Positions 9,601 through 19,169 of a stretch of DNA of 64,000 bases are shown here, one piece after another. Within the stretch, counting starts at the first letter, position 1, and every line of letters starts with the position of its first letter. The position numbers were made by a program, and so were the translations under genes. Location of the stretch: assembly GCA_016938395.1 (NCBI GenBank), contig JAFGUS010000078.1, forward strand, positions 19,014 through 83,013, given 5' to 3'. The stretch comes from Coriobacteriia bacterium (lineage in GTDB: Bacteria; Actinomycetota; Coriobacteriia; Anaerosomatales; Anaerosomataceae). The notes below the pieces were generated by a model that was not told the origin of the DNA, did no database searches, and saw only the letters and a program-made list of their open reading frames with translations.

Positions 9601-10691
9601 GTATCCCCACGACCGCTCACGCCCGCTTCCGCGAACGTCGCCATACCGCTCATCATCCTGCAGGCGGCGCCCATGATGCCGATGGCGAGCGCGGCGCCGG
9701 TACCCTCGCCGAGCCGCATGTCCAGATCGAGCACCGGCGCGAGGTCCAGGGCGCGCAGCACGAGCGCGTGGCCGGGCTCGGCCGAGAGGTGGGACGGGAA
9801 CAGATACCCGGCGCACGCGGGGCACATTTTGAGCGCCAGGAGCGCGGCCACGCCCGAGATGTAGCCGTCGCCCACCACGGAGATGCCGGCTGCCGATGCG
9901 CCGATCACCACGCCCGCCATCGCCGCGATCTCAAGACCACCGAGCGCCGCGAGCGTCCCCAGGGGATCGGAGCCTCGCACCGGGTTGGCCTCGAGCGCAC
10001 GGCTCACCACGTGGGCCTTGCGCGCCACCCCCACATCATCGAGACCCGTCCCACGCCCGACGACCGCAGCAGGCGACACGCCGGTGAGAGCCGCGGTCAG
10101 CGCGGACGCCGACGTGGTGTTGCCGATGCCCATCTCCCCCGCGCCCACGATGACAACGCCCTCGGCAGCGAGGTCGTGCGCGACGTTCACGCCCACTGCG
10201 ATCGCCGCCGCCGCCTCCTCACGCGTCATCGCGGGACCCTCGGCCATATTGTCCGTACCCCGTCGCACGTTCCTCTGGAGCACGCCGGGCAGCATCGCCG
10301 TGTCGGTCAGCACACCCACGTCGGTGACGACAAGGCGGGCATCCACGTGTGCGGCGAGCTGATTGACCGCCGCACCCCCGGCGCTGAAGTTCGCGACCAT
10401 CTGCCAGGTGACCTCCGACGGCCACGGCGACACGCCCTCTGCGGTCACCCCGTGGTCGCCGGCGAAGATCGCCACCGCCGCGGGCGCGCCGGACGGGCGC
10501 ACATCGTCTTGCACGGTCGCGATCCGAGCGGCTATCTCCTCGAGGCGTCCAAGGCTTCGCGGCGGTTTCGTGAGTGCATCGAGCCGCTCCCACGCGCGCG
10601 CAGTTGCGGTCGGGTCGACCTGTCGCACCCTGCTCAGTACGGCCAGTACCTCGCGTTCGAGCGGCCCCGGGTTTGTCACGCCGAGGGCCAT
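9597..10691 (-). CDS. cobT: Nicotinate-nucleotide--dimethylbenzimidazole phosphoribosyltransferase
   Basis: Makes alpha-ribazole phosphate from nicotinate mononucleotide and a lower-ligand base. The 364-residue protein has KPPRSLGRLE near the N-terminus, FAGDHGV, the long GNTTSAS block and the C-terminal catalytic-glutamate region (RLGEGTGAALA). ATG at 10691 lies inside the end of cobU (16-base overlap). No bluB or other lower-ligand synthesis gene is in the window, so the base may be salvaged or made elsewhere. Confidence 0.94.
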   Translation of the reverse strand: MALGVTNPGPLEREVLAVLSRVRQVDPTATARAWERLDALTKPPRSLGRLEEIAARIATVQDDVRPSGAPAAVAIFAGDHGVTAEGVSPWPSEVTWQMVANFSAGGAAVNQLAAHVDARLVVTDVGVLTDTAMLPGVLQRNVRRGTDNMAEGPAMTREEAAAAIAVGVNVAHDLAAEGVVIVGAGEMGIGNTTSASALTAALTGVSPAAVVGRGTGLDDVGVARKAHVVSRALEANPVRGSDPLGTLAALGGLEIAAMAGVVIGASAAGISVVGDGYISGVAALLALKMCPACAGYLFPSHLSAEPGHALVLRALDLAPVLDLDMRLGEGTGAALAIGIMGAACRMMSGMATFAEAGVSGRGDT

Positions 10692-11245
10692 GTGACCTCC
10701 TGCGGCAGGTCGGTGAGCCCGATCGATCTGCCGGCAATCACGAGCCACGCGATGTCGGCCCCGTCGATCAGTCTGCGGTTGGCATATCCGAGGGTGTCTC
10801 GGAACAGCCGACCGAGTGCGGTGGCGGGCACCACGCCCCACCCCACCTCGTTAGTGACCACCACCGTGGGGCCGCTGCGGGCGAGCAGGCCGTCCACGAG
10901 CGCATCGGCGATCGCACGCGCCCGGTCCTCGGCGTTCGCTTCCGCGATCTCGGTGCCGTCCGGCACGAGCGCGGCCACCGCCAGCCCGAGCACCGTCCCC
11001 AGGCAGTCCACCAGGAGGCATGCGCCCGGGTCGATCGCCTCGAGCCACCCGGGATCCTCGCCGACCTCGAGTACCGTGACCGATGAGGGACGGCTCTCCT
11101 GATGCCGTGCGATGCGGCGCGCCATCTCGGGGTCGTCGGCCCTGCCGCCCGCCGCCAGAACGACCGGTCGTCCACTCGCCAGCGCAAGCGAGAGCGCCAT
11201 CGTGGACTTGCCGCTTCGGACCGGCCCCGTGAGTACCGCGATCAT
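10676..11245 (-). CDS. cobU: Adenosylcobinamide kinase / adenosylcobinamide-phosphate guanylyltransferase
   Basis: Bifunctional enzyme that phosphorylates adenosylcobinamide and transfers GMP to give AdoCbi-GDP. The 189-residue protein starts with the P-loop GPVRSGKST. It has the RIARHQESRP segment holding the guanylylated histidine, LLVDCLGT, and VVTNEVGWGVVP. The ATG at 11245 overlaps the rluB stop as ATGA, so the corrinoid genes ride on the rluB-scp transcript or a promoter within it. Confidence 0.93.
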   Translation of the reverse strand: MIAVLTGPVRSGKSTMALSLALASGRPVVLAAGGRADDPEMARRIARHQESRPSSVTVLEVGEDPGWLEAIDPGACLLVDCLGTVLGLAVAALVPDGTEIAEANAEDRARAIADALVDGLLARSGPTVVVTNEVGWGVVPATALGRLFRDTLGYANRRLIDGADIAWLVIAGRSIGLTDLPQEVTWPSA

Positions 11246-12075
11246 GCTGTACCTCCGAAGGCCGCATCGTGCAGAAGCCGGACCTCGTCGTCGGTCAGGC
11301 GCCTCACGCTGCCCACGGCAAGCCCGCCGAGCGGGAGCGGTCCGTACGCGACCCTGGCGAGCTTGCGGACCGGATGGCTGATCGCCGAGAGCATCCGCCG
11401 CACCTGGCGCTTGCGACCTTCCCGGAGCACGAGCTCCACCACAGCGGTGCCGTCTGACGACCTCTCGAGCAGCCGGGCCTCCGCGGGTGCGGTCATCCCG
11501 TCATCGAGATCGATCCCCACACGCAGGCGCCTCAGGTCTTCTCCGTCCGGCACCCCGTCCACCGTCGCGTGGTACATCTTGGGCACGTGATGCCGCGGGT
11601 GCATCAATGCGTGTGCGAGCTGCCCGTCGTTGGTGAGTAGCAGCAGGCCGGTGGTGGCGGCATCGAGGCGTCCCACCGGGAACAGCCGCGGCGCGTCTGC
11701 GGGGACGAACCGCGCAACCGTGAGTCTGCCCTGCGGATCGTCGAGCGTGGTCACTACGCCCGCCGGCTTGTTGAGCATCACGTACCAGAGCGTCGAGGGT
11801 AGCGCCACCGGACGGCCGTCCACACGAACCTCGTCGCGACCAGCGATAACCTTGGTGCCGAGCGCGCTGACGACCGTTCCGTTGACGCTCACCCGTCCGG
11901 CCACGATGAGGTCCTCGGCGCCACGCCGTGAGCTCACGCCCGCCCGCGACAGGAACTTCTGCAGCCGCTCAGGCGCGTCCTCGTCGGCAGACCGCGTGCG
12001 AGGGGACTCCTCCGACGTGCCGGATGCCCCGTTCTTCGCGGGCCCGGTGTCATTCCCCGTCGGCAGACTCGTCAT
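11242..12075 (-). CDS. rluB: 23S rRNA pseudouridine synthase, RluB/RsuA family
   Basis: The protein has a Ser/Asp-rich lead of about 35 residues, an S4 RNA-binding domain (RLQKFLSRAGVSSRRGAE...), then the pseudouridine synthase core. The catalytic aspartate lies in GRLDAATTGLLLLTNDG. The C-terminal KRQVRRM motif is typical of the family that modifies 23S rRNA near position 2605. Starts at 12081 and 12075 are both possible; 12075 follows GATGAGG. The gene directly follows scpB, a common order in Gram-positives. Confidence 0.9.
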   Translation of the reverse strand: MTSLPTGNDTGPAKNGASGTSEESPRTRSADEDAPERLQKFLSRAGVSSRRGAEDLIVAGRVSVNGTVVSALGTKVIAGRDEVRVDGRPVALPSTLWYVMLNKPAGVVTTLDDPQGRLTVARFVPADAPRLFPVGRLDAATTGLLLLTNDGQLAHALMHPRHHVPKMYHATVDGVPDGEDLRRLRVGIDLDDGMTAPAEARLLERSSDGTAVVELVLREGRKRQVRRMLSAISHPVRKLARVAYGPLPLGGLAVGSVRRLTDDEVRLLHDAAFGGTA

Positions 12076-12718
12076 CCTCATCCTCGTCAGCCTCGTGGTC
12101 CTCGAGCACGTCATCGTCATCGTCGACGCCCGTGTCGAGCGAGCTCCCCTCGAGGGCGTTCAACCGCTCGCGAATGGCGCGTTCGGTGACGGGATCGGGT
12201 GCGAACTCCTCGAGCGGGGGCAGCTCCGCCAGGTCCTTCAGTCCGAAACGCTCGAGGAACGTGCGCGTGGTCCCGTAGATGATCGCGTTTCCGGCGTTGC
12301 GGTCGCGCCCAACCTCGCGCACCAAACCCTTTTCGATGAGCGAGGAGAGGACCGCCTCGCTGTTGACGCCGCGCACCGCGTTCACACCCTGGCGCGTCAC
12401 CGGTTGGTGGTAGGCAATGACCGCGAGTGCTTCGAGCGCCGCCTGCGACAGCCTGCGCGTGTCCCAGGACAGCACGTACTCCTCCACCTGCGCGTGATAC
12501 GCGGGGTGCGTGTAGAGCCGCCACCCGCCGGCGACCTCGCGAAGCTGGAACCCGCGTTCGTCGGCGGCATACTCGGCGGAGAGCGTCTTGAGCGCCGACT
12601 CCACCTCGTCGGGGGTCGTCTCAAGGATGGTAGCCAGACGTGAGACGGACACCGGCTCGTCGGACACGAAGAGTAGTGCCTCCAGCGTGCCGAAGAGTGT
12701 CGCATTCTCCCTCGTCAT
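12050..12718 (-). CDS. scpB: Segregation and condensation protein B
   Basis: Winged-helix kleisin-associated partner of SMC-ScpA in chromosome condensation. The 222-residue protein starts LFGTLEALLFVSDEPVS. It has LSQAALEALAVIAYHQPVTR and the second winged helix (YGTTRTFLERFGLKDLAELP), which are the family hallmarks. The last 35 residues are almost all Asp/Glu, an acidic tail common in actinobacterial ScpB. The ATG at 12718 overlaps the scpA stop by four bases. Confidence 0.95.
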   Translation of the reverse strand: MTRENATLFGTLEALLFVSDEPVSVSRLATILETTPDEVESALKTLSAEYAADERGFQLREVAGGWRLYTHPAYHAQVEEYVLSWDTRRLSQAALEALAVIAYHQPVTRQGVNAVRGVNSEAVLSSLIEKGLVREVGRDRNAGNAIIYGTTRTFLERFGLKDLAELPPLEEFAPDPVTERAIRERLNALEGSSLDTGVDDDDDVLEDHEADEDEDDESADGE

Positions 12719-13458
12719 GTCGCATCCCCCGTCTTCACGATGGCGATGTCGCCGAACTCCTCGTCTTGCTCCAACCGGACCATTCCGCGCTTGTACAGCT
12801 CGAGGATCGCGAGGAACGTCACGACGAGCTCCTCGACCGGCGCACCTTTGCGCACGAGGTCGCGGAACGTGGCCGACGGCCGGTTCGTGATCATGCGGGC
12901 CACCGCGTCCATGTGCATCTCGAGGCTGATCGGGGCCGAGGCCACGTGGTCGGCCTCGAGCAGGAAGATGTCACGCTTGTGGACCAGATCGGCGCAGACG
13001 ACGGCCAGGCCGTGCAGCGTAACGCCCTCGAGATAGTCGGGCATGAGACGCACGAACGGTTCCTCGAGACCTGCTGACCGTCCGTGCATGTGCGACTCGG
13101 CCTCGTAGCGCGCCACGAGCTCGGCCGCGGCGTTCTTGAACTGCTTGTAGGCGAGCAGCCGTGCCACGAGGAGCTCGCGAGCCTGCTCCGGCGTCATGTC
13201 GTCGAACTCGTCGAGTTCGGGCGACACCTCGCTCGGCAGGAGCGACGCGGCTTTGAGCTCGAGGAGCGTCGCGGCGACGAGCAGGAAGTCGCTCGCCACA
13301 TCGAGGTCGAGGTCCTGCATCCGGTCGATGTGTGCCAGGTACTGGTCGGCGATCTCGGCGATCGACAGTTCGGCGATGGCGACCTTCTGTTTGGCGACCA
13401 ACTGCAGCAGCAGGTCGAACGGACCCTCGAACGCCTCTGTCCGCACGCGGTACGACAT
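12715..13458 (-). CDS. scpA: Segregation and condensation protein A (kleisin)
   Basis: Kleisin subunit that bridges SMC heads. The 247-residue protein has the N-terminal family signature FEGPFDLLLQLVAKQKVAIAE, IADQYLAHI, the FLLVAATLLELKAASLLP helix and a C-terminal winged helix. The ATG at 13458 follows trpS after 4 bases. A trpS-scpA-scpB-rluB order links translation and chromosome-segregation genes. Confidence 0.95.
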   Translation of the reverse strand: MSYRVRTEAFEGPFDLLLQLVAKQKVAIAELSIAEIADQYLAHIDRMQDLDLDVASDFLLVAATLLELKAASLLPSEVSPELDEFDDMTPEQARELLVARLLAYKQFKNAAAELVARYEAESHMHGRSAGLEEPFVRLMPDYLEGVTLHGLAVVCADLVHKRDIFLLEADHVASAPISLEMHMDAVARMITNRPSATFRDLVRKGAPVEELVVTFLAILELYKRGMVRLEQDEEFGDIAIVKTGDAT

Positions 13459-13462
13459 CGGG

Positions 13463-14461
13463 TTATGCGCCGGCGTCCACGTGCATCGCGCGCCGTACGT
13501 CCCCCATGAGTTCCTCCACCACGGGTCGAACGCGGGCGGCCCCGTCGGCGAGGACCTCCCAGGCCACTCCCGGCTCGACGGCCAGAGCGGCCCGCCGCTC
13601 GCGGAAGGGGCGCAGGTACGCGTTGAGATCCTCTACGAGCTTCCGCTTGTGCGCCACACACCCGCATTCGGCCACACGGCAGCAACGGTCCCACTCGGCG
13701 ATCTCGCCCGGGTCACCTACGAGCTTGTGGATCTCCTGCAGCGGACAGATGTCCGGGTTTCCGGGATCGCTCTTGAGCTTGCGCGCCGGGTCCGTGATCA
13801 TGCCCATCACCTTGGCCGACGTCTCCTCCTCGCTGTCCGAGAGGAAGATCGCGTTGCCGTAGCTCTTGGACATCTTGCGCCCGTCCGTGCCCGGCACCCG
13901 TGCGCCCTTCTTGGCGATCAGCGCAGCAGGCTCCGGCAGGAGCTGGCCGTACTGGTTGTTGAACCGGCGGACCACCTCGCGCGTGAGCTCCAGATGCGGC
14001 AGCTGGTCCTCACCCACCGGCACGACGTCTCCGCGCACGATGGTGATGTCGGCTCCCTGCAGCAGCGGGTAGAGGAAGAACCCCACGTTACCCAGGTCCT
14101 TCTCGCCGATCTGCTCGCGCTGCTCCTTGTACGACGGCACGCGCTCGAGCCAGGCCATAGGAGTGACCATGGAGAGGTACATCGTGAGTTCCGCGACCTC
14201 GGGCACGTCAGACTGGCGGTAGATCGTCGCCTTGGCCGGATCGATGCCAGCCGCGAGCCAGTCGAGCACCATCTCCTCGGTGTACTGACGAATCGCGTGC
14301 GTGTCCTGCCAGTCACTCGTGAGCGCGTGCCAGTCGGCCACGAAGTAGAACGCCTCGTAATCCTCCTGCATCTCGAGCATGTTCAGCATGTTGCCGAACC
14401 AGTGGCCGAGATGGGCATGGCCGGTCGGGCGGTAGCCGGTGAGCACGCGCTTCTTGGTCAT
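13463..14461 (-). CDS. trpS: Tryptophanyl-tRNA synthetase, iron-sulfur type with altered ligand set
   Basis: Class I synthetase charging tRNA-Trp. The HIGH-type motif is TGHAHLGHW and the KMSKS motif is intact (GRKMSKSYGN). The 332-residue chain has a cysteine cluster at C239, C260, C261, C266 and C268 plus H271. This falls where Thermotoga-type enzymes carry C-x22-C-x6-C-x2-C for a [4Fe-4S] cluster near the anticodon-binding region. Here it reads C-x21-C-x6-C-x2-H, with two extra cysteines. The ATG at 14461 is used; a TTG three codons upstream, closer to GAGGAG, is an alternative. Confidence 0.93.
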   Translation of the reverse strand: MTKKRVLTGYRPTGHAHLGHWFGNMLNMLEMQEDYEAFYFVADWHALTSDWQDTHAIRQYTEEMVLDWLAAGIDPAKATIYRQSDVPEVAELTMYLSMVTPMAWLERVPSYKEQREQIGEKDLGNVGFFLYPLLQGADITIVRGDVVPVGEDQLPHLELTREVVRRFNNQYGQLLPEPAALIAKKGARVPGTDGRKMSKSYGNAIFLSDSEEETSAKVMGMITDPARKLKSDPGNPDICPLQEIHKLVGDPGEIAEWDRCCRVAECGCVAHKRKLVEDLNAYLRPFRERRAALAVEPGVAWEVLADGAARVRPVVEELMGDVRRAMHVDAGA

Positions 14462-14516
14462 CGGGTACAACGCTCCTCGCCTCGCAGGATGGATGCAGAC
14501 AGTCTACCGCAGGAGC

Positions 14517-15203
14517 CTACAGCCCGACCCCCGTGAGCAGGCGCAGGAGCGGCAGTACCGTGATGCTGAAATACCCGCCGATCAGGTCGACGTTCAGGAG
14601 GCTCGGGAGCAGAAGCATCGCGCCGAAGAACACGAGGATGCCGTACCGCTCCACGCGGTGATACGACTCGAGCGCGCGGTCTGAGAGGAACAGCGGCAGG
14701 ACCCGCGAGCCGTCAAGCGGCGGAATCGGTATCAGGTTGAAGAACATCAGCACGAGATTGATCTGGGCGAAGTAGTAGAAGGCGTAGAAGATCCAGCCGA
14801 GCGCAGTGACGAACCCGTCGCTGGCCGTAGCAAAGAGAACGTTGCCGCCCGCGACCACGAGCCGCGCAGCGAGCCCCGAAAGGAGCGCCAGCGTGAGATT
14901 CGTGGCGGGCCCGGCGAGGCCGGTGAGCATCATGCCTTTGCGGTAGTCGCGGTAGTACCCGGGATTGATGGGCACGGGCTTTGCGTAACCGAAGATCGGT
15001 CCGCCGCCGAACCAGAGGAGCAGCGGCAGAAGTATCGTGCCGAACGGGTCGACGTGCTTGATCGGGTTGAGGCTCAGGCGGCCCATGCGCTTCGCGGTGG
15101 GGTCGCCGAGGCGGTACGACACGTAGCCGTGGGACACCTCATGGAGCACGATCGCGGGGATGAACAGTGCCAACTGAAGCACGCGGATCAGAATGTCGTC
15201 CAT
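14517..15203 (-). CDS. Site-2 protease family membrane metalloprotease (M50)
   Basis: A 228-residue polytopic membrane protein with the zinc motif HEVSH (residues 21-25) in the first membrane segment. The second ligand region is NLIPIPPLDGSRVL. This is the short Rip/YwhC-like group without a PDZ domain. Such proteases often sit beside trpS and scpA in Gram-positives, but their substrates are mostly unknown. Start ATG at 15203, one base from the end of the neighbouring DHH-CBS gene. Confidence 0.88.
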   Translation of the reverse strand: MDDILIRVLQLALFIPAIVLHEVSHGYVSYRLGDPTAKRMGRLSLNPIKHVDPFGTILLPLLLWFGGGPIFGYAKPVPINPGYYRDYRKGMMLTGLAGPATNLTLALLSGLAARLVVAGGNVLFATASDGFVTALGWIFYAFYYFAQINLVLMFFNLIPIPPLDGSRVLPLFLSDRALESYHRVERYGILVFFGAMLLLPSLLNVDLIGGYFSITVLPLLRLLTGVGL

Positions 15204-15204
15204 A

Positions 15205-17862
15205 TCACTCCGGGTCGCTGCGGCCGTGGCGCTTGACGAGCCGTTTCAGGTTCGCCAGCTCTGCGGTACGGCCCACCGCCTTGCCGTCGAGCATGTCGGC
15301 GCGGGCCTGGGCCAGGATAGCAGAGAACGCCGGCCCCGGTTGCAGCCCGAGTTCGATCACATCGGCGCCGGTGACCGACGGGCGCATCGGCGCCAGTACG
15401 CGCACGTACTCCTCCACGCGATCGCTCACCGAGGCGTCACCAGTCGCCCACAGGTACAGAAGCGTCTCGGCGGGAAGCGATTCCAGCAGGAAGTACAGAC
15501 GGCTCGCGCGCATCCCGCGCCGGTCGCGCAGCCGAGCGCGAAGCGCCTCCTGACGTTCGGCTGTCGTCACGGCGGGCACGGCATACTCCCTGCCGAAGCG
15601 CAGCCACCGGCACCACCGCTCCGCGCCGGGCCCGCCCGCGTGCGCCACCATCGCAGCGACGAGCGTCGTCCGCCGTCGCGGTGCGCGCGGGAACGTTTCG
15701 GCGAGAGCCGGATATGCGTCGGCACACGCACGCACGTCCGCAATGATGTCGTCGGTGCCCACCCCGTCTGGCGCAAGCGCCGCGAGCGCTCCGCTCACCG
15801 CGAGCCGGACGAGCACGTCGGCTACCGCCGCTTCGTCAACGATGTCGAGCAGCTCCTCGCGGATGCGGGCACCCGACACCTCGTCGAGCATCCCCATCTC
15901 CACCGCCTGCTGAAGGAGTGCCGCCGTGGACGGATCGACGCTGAACCCGAACCGCTCGGCAAAGCGTGCGGCGCGCAAGACCCGTGTCGGATCCTCCACG
16001 AACGAGAGCGAGTGCAGCGCGCGGACCACGCCACGCTCCAGGTCATGCAGTCCGCCGAAGGGATCGGCGATCTGCCCGAACGCCTCCGGGTTCACGCACG
16101 CCGCCATCGCATTGATGGAGAAGTCCCGGCGGAAGAGGTCCTGCCGGAGTGACGATCGCTCCACGGTGGGAAGCGCACCCGGCCGCTGGTAGTACTCGGT
16201 ACGCGCGCTCGTGATGTCGAGGTGGAGCGTCCCGGACCACACGAGAACGGCCGTCCCGAAGCGCCGGTGCACCTTCACGCGTTTGCCGAGTCGCTCGGCC
16301 ACGTCGAGTGCGAATGCGAGCCCGTCACCCTCCACCACGATGTCGATGTCGAGATTCGCCGAGCCCAGCAGCATGTCGCGCACGAACCCGCCCACCGCGT
16401 GCGCGCGGAGCCCCGCCTCGTCGGCGAGCCGTCCAATCGTGCGCACCGCGTCGCGCGCGTCCTCCGGCAGGAGCGCGAGCGACTCGAGGAAGTCTTGCGA
16501 GGCCTGTACGCGCTGCAGGCTGATCCGTCGGTCGAGGTACGACTCGCCGTGCTCGGCCCTGAGCAGGTCTTTGCGCGTGACGATGCCGACGAGGCGCCCG
16601 TCCTCGATCACCGGCACCCGTCCGATCCCGGTCCGCACAAGCAGTCGCTCGAGGTCGGCCAGGTCCGCGTCGGGGGTCACCGTGATCGGGTCGCGCGCCA
16701 TGAAGCCCGTCACCGGCGCGTGTCCGAGCCCGTGGCGGTCGGCCTTGTCCACGTCTTTGCGGGTGACGAGGCCGACGAGCCGATCGCCTTCGACCACGGG
16801 CAGCCCTCCGTGACCCCACGTAGCCATGACACGCCCCGCTTCGGCCATGACCGTCTCGGGTGTCACCGTCCTCACCGGCGAGGATGCGATCTCCCGCGCG
16901 GTGAGCGGTGGCGCCACCTCGGCGAGCAGCGCGCTTCGGATGCGCTCAACCACGTCAGGGATCGATCCGTGCCGTATCGCTGCCGAAGCGGCCTGCGGAT
17001 GCCCGCCACCGCCCACATGTCTCAGCACTGCGCCGATGTCCACGTCAGCGATGCGACTCCGCGCCACCACCTGCAGCCGCTCGGGCATCTCGACGAGCGC
17101 GATGGCGACGCGGTAACCCAGGTCCTCACAGATGTAGTGCGTGAGCACCGAGGCCGAGTCGACGTACTCGCTCGAGGACGCGGTGCCGATGGCGATCTCC
17201 TGTCCGTTGATGTCCCACACCTCGAGTGAGTCGAGCAGCCCCTCGAGGATCGCCCGCTGTTCGGAGGTGAGGGCGCGCGACAGGAACTGGTTGAGCACTT
17301 CCATATCCGCGCCGGCGTTCATGAGGAAGCTCACCGCCTCGGCATCGTACGCGGTCGTGCCGGGATACGTGAGCGATCCCGTGTCCTCGTGGATGCCGAG
17401 GAGCATGACGGTCGCCTCGAGCGGCGTCACAGGGATGCCGCGGTCGCGGATCTCGTGGACGAGGATGGACGTGGTAGCACCGACGCTCATCGAGTGGTCC
17501 TGCGCGGCCTCGATATCGCCCTCCTGCCGCGGGTGGTGGTCGTAGACGATCACCTCCACGCCAGGGCGCTCCACCACCCCGCCAAGCTCACCGATGCGTC
17601 CCGGGTCGCGCGTGTCCACCATGATGACGCGCTCTATCGCGTCGAGGTCGAGTGTCTTGAGCTCGGCGAAGTCGACAAAGTCCTCGTGCAGGTTGTGGAA
17701 CTCGCGGACGTTCGCGTTCTGCGATCCGAGGAACACCGCAAGCGCGTCGTCGTAGAGTTTGGTGCCCGCCACCATCGCAGCGTACGCGTCGAAGTCCGGG
17801 TTCGCGTGGCCGACGACCACCGCCGTCACGCGGTCGGTCCGGCGTGAGTGGCGGCGCGTCAC
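15205..17862 (-). CDS. DHH phosphoesterase - CBS - CBS - poly(A) polymerase/CCA-type nucleotidyltransferase fusion
   Basis: An 885-residue multidomain protein. Residues 12-170 are a DHH phosphoesterase domain (HANPDFDA, VDTRDPGR, DHHP at 108-111). Residues about 220-300 are DHHA1 with GGGGHPQAA. Two CBS domains lie at about 320-377 and 382-436. From about 480 on is a class II nucleotidyltransferase head (AVGGFVRD, then DIDIVVEGDG around 504-513) with the helical tRNA-binding body. Similar fusions occur in Thermotogae, Aquificae and deep Gram-positives, where the NTase part adds A or CCA to tRNA 3' ends. The DHH half resembles nanoRNase/bypass phosphodiesterases. GTG at 17862 is the best start. 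Confidence 0.9.
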   Translation of the reverse strand: MTRRHSRRTDRVTAVVVGHANPDFDAYAAMVAGTKLYDDALAVFLGSQNANVREFHNLHEDFVDFAELKTLDLDAIERVIMVDTRDPGRIGELGGVVERPGVEVIVYDHHPRQEGDIEAAQDHSMSVGATTSILVHEIRDRGIPVTPLEATVMLLGIHEDTGSLTYPGTTAYDAEAVSFLMNAGADMEVLNQFLSRALTSEQRAILEGLLDSLEVWDINGQEIAIGTASSSEYVDSASVLTHYICEDLGYRVAIALVEMPERLQVVARSRIADVDIGAVLRHVGGGGHPQAASAAIRHGSIPDVVERIRSALLAEVAPPLTAREIASSPVRTVTPETVMAEAGRVMATWGHGGLPVVEGDRLVGLVTRKDVDKADRHGLGHAPVTGFMARDPITVTPDADLADLERLLVRTGIGRVPVIEDGRLVGIVTRKDLLRAEHGESYLDRRISLQRVQASQDFLESLALLPEDARDAVRTIGRLADEAGLRAHAVGGFVRDMLLGSANLDIDIVVEGDGLAFALDVAERLGKRVKVHRRFGTAVLVWSGTLHLDITSARTEYYQRPGALPTVERSSLRQDLFRRDFSINAMAACVNPEAFGQIADPFGGLHDLERGVVRALHSLSFVEDPTRVLRAARFAERFGFSVDPSTAALLQQAVEMGMLDEVSGARIREELLDIVDEAAVADVLVRLAVSGALAALAPDGVGTDDIIADVRACADAYPALAETFPRAPRRRTTLVAAMVAHAGGPGAERWCRWLRFGREYAVPAVTTAERQEALRARLRDRRGMRASRLYFLLESLPAETLLYLWATGDASVSDRVEEYVRVLAPMRPSVTGADVIELGLQPGPAFSAILAQARADMLDGKAVGRTAELANLKRLVKRHGRSDPE

Positions 17863-17867
17863 GACCC

Positions 17868-19169
17868 TCAGACCTCGTGGAAGAGCGGCGGGATTTCAGG
17901 CTCCTCGTCACCGATGCGTACGGCGTCCCTGAGACGCGTCTCGCCCTCATCGAGGAGCGCCGCATCCGAGCTATAGAGCGTCCCGAGAGGGTCGCCCGCC
18001 GCCACCCGGTCCCCGATCTTCACCTCGATCTCGAGGCCGGCCCCCGCGTCGATGGCGTCCTCCCTGCGCGCGCGCCCCGCACCGAGCACCATGGCCGCGC
18101 GCCCCACGCCCTCGGCATCGAAGCCCGAGATCCAGCCGTCACGCTGCGCGCGCACCACGCGCGTGTGCCTGCCGAGCGGCAGCAGCTCCAGATCGTCGGC
18201 AACGGCGGGATCCCCGCCCTGTGCGGCGACCCACGCTCGGAACGTGTCGAGCGCGCGCCCCGACGCGATCGAGTCGAGTAGGAGTTCCCGGGCCGACCGT
18301 TCGTCGTCGGCAACACCGCCGAGGACGAGCATCTTGCCCCCGAGCACCAGGCAGAGCTCGGTGAGGTCGGCTGGCCCCACGCCACCGAGGGTGGCGATGG
18401 CTTCGCGGACCTCGAGCGCGTTTCCCACGGCCCGGCCGAGCGGTTGGTCCATGTCGGTCAGCACCGCAACGATCCTGCGTCCGAGCAGCTCGCCGACCCG
18501 CACCAGTTCGGCGGCAAGCGCCCGCGCGTCGGCCTCGGTCTTCATGAACGCACCCGAGCCCACCTTCACGTCGAGCACGATTGCATCGGCGCCACCCGCG
18601 ACCTTCTTGCTGATGATGGACCCCACGATCAGCGGCATCGACGGCACCGTGGCCGTGACGTCGCGGAGCGCGTACATCTTCTTGTCGGCCGGGTCCACAT
18701 CCGGACTCTGCCCGATGACCGCGATACCGATGTCCCGGACCTGCGCGAGGAACGCCGCCGGCTCGAGCGTCACGCTGAAGCCGGGGATCGATTCGAGCTT
18801 ATCGAGCGTACCGCCGGTGAAGCCAAGGCCGCGCCCGCTCATCTTGGCGACCGGCACCCCGCAACTCGCCACCAGCGGCGCGAGGATGAGCGTGGTGGTG
18901 TCCCCCACCCCGCCGGTGGAGTGCTTGTCGACCTTGACACCCGGGATGCTCGCGAGGTCGACCATGCGGCCCGAACGCGCCATCGCTTCGGTGAGTGCCG
19001 CGGTCTCGGAGCTGTCCATCCCGCGGATGAACGCGGCCATCAGCCACGCCGCCATCTGGTAGTCGGCCATCTCGCCGCTGACGAACGCGCTCACGATCTG
19101 CGTGAGCTCCTCCGCTGTGTGCCTGCCGCCGTCACGCTTGACTTCGATGAGCTCCTCGATGGACCTCAT
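17868..19169 (-). CDS. deoA: Pyrimidine-nucleoside/thymidine phosphorylase
   Basis: Phosphorolysis of thymidine, deoxyuridine or uridine to base and (deoxy)ribose 1-phosphate. The 433-residue protein has [11 protein letters not shown] and the family signature [18 protein letters not shown]-terminal PYNP domain ([15 protein letters not shown]) is also present. The ATG at 19169 overlaps the deoB stop as ATGA. The product sugar phosphate is the substrate of DeoB just upstream, so the pair forms a salvage operon. Pyn/Pdp and DeoA cannot be separated with certainty from sequence. Confidence 0.92.
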   Translation of the reverse strand: MRSIEELIEVKRDGGRHTAEELTQIVSAFVSGEMADYQMAAWLMAAFIRGMDSSETAALTEAMARSGRMVDLASIPGVKVDKHSTGGVGDTTTLILAPLVASCGVPVAKMSGRGLGFTGGTLDKLESIPGFSVTLEPAAFLAQVRDIGIAVIGQSPDVDPADKKMYALRDVTATVPSMPLIVGSIISKKVAGGADAIVLDVKVGSGAFMKTEADARALAAELVRVGELLGRRIVAVLTDMDQPLGRAVGNALEVREAIATLGGVGPADLTELCLVLGGKMLVLGGVADDERSARELLLDSIASGRALDTFRAWVAAQGGDPAVADDLELLPLGRHTRVVRAQRDGWISGFDAEGVGRAAMVLGAGRARREDAIDAGAGLEIEVKIGDRVAAGDPLGTLYSSDAALLDEGETRLRDAVRIGDEEPEIPPLFHEV

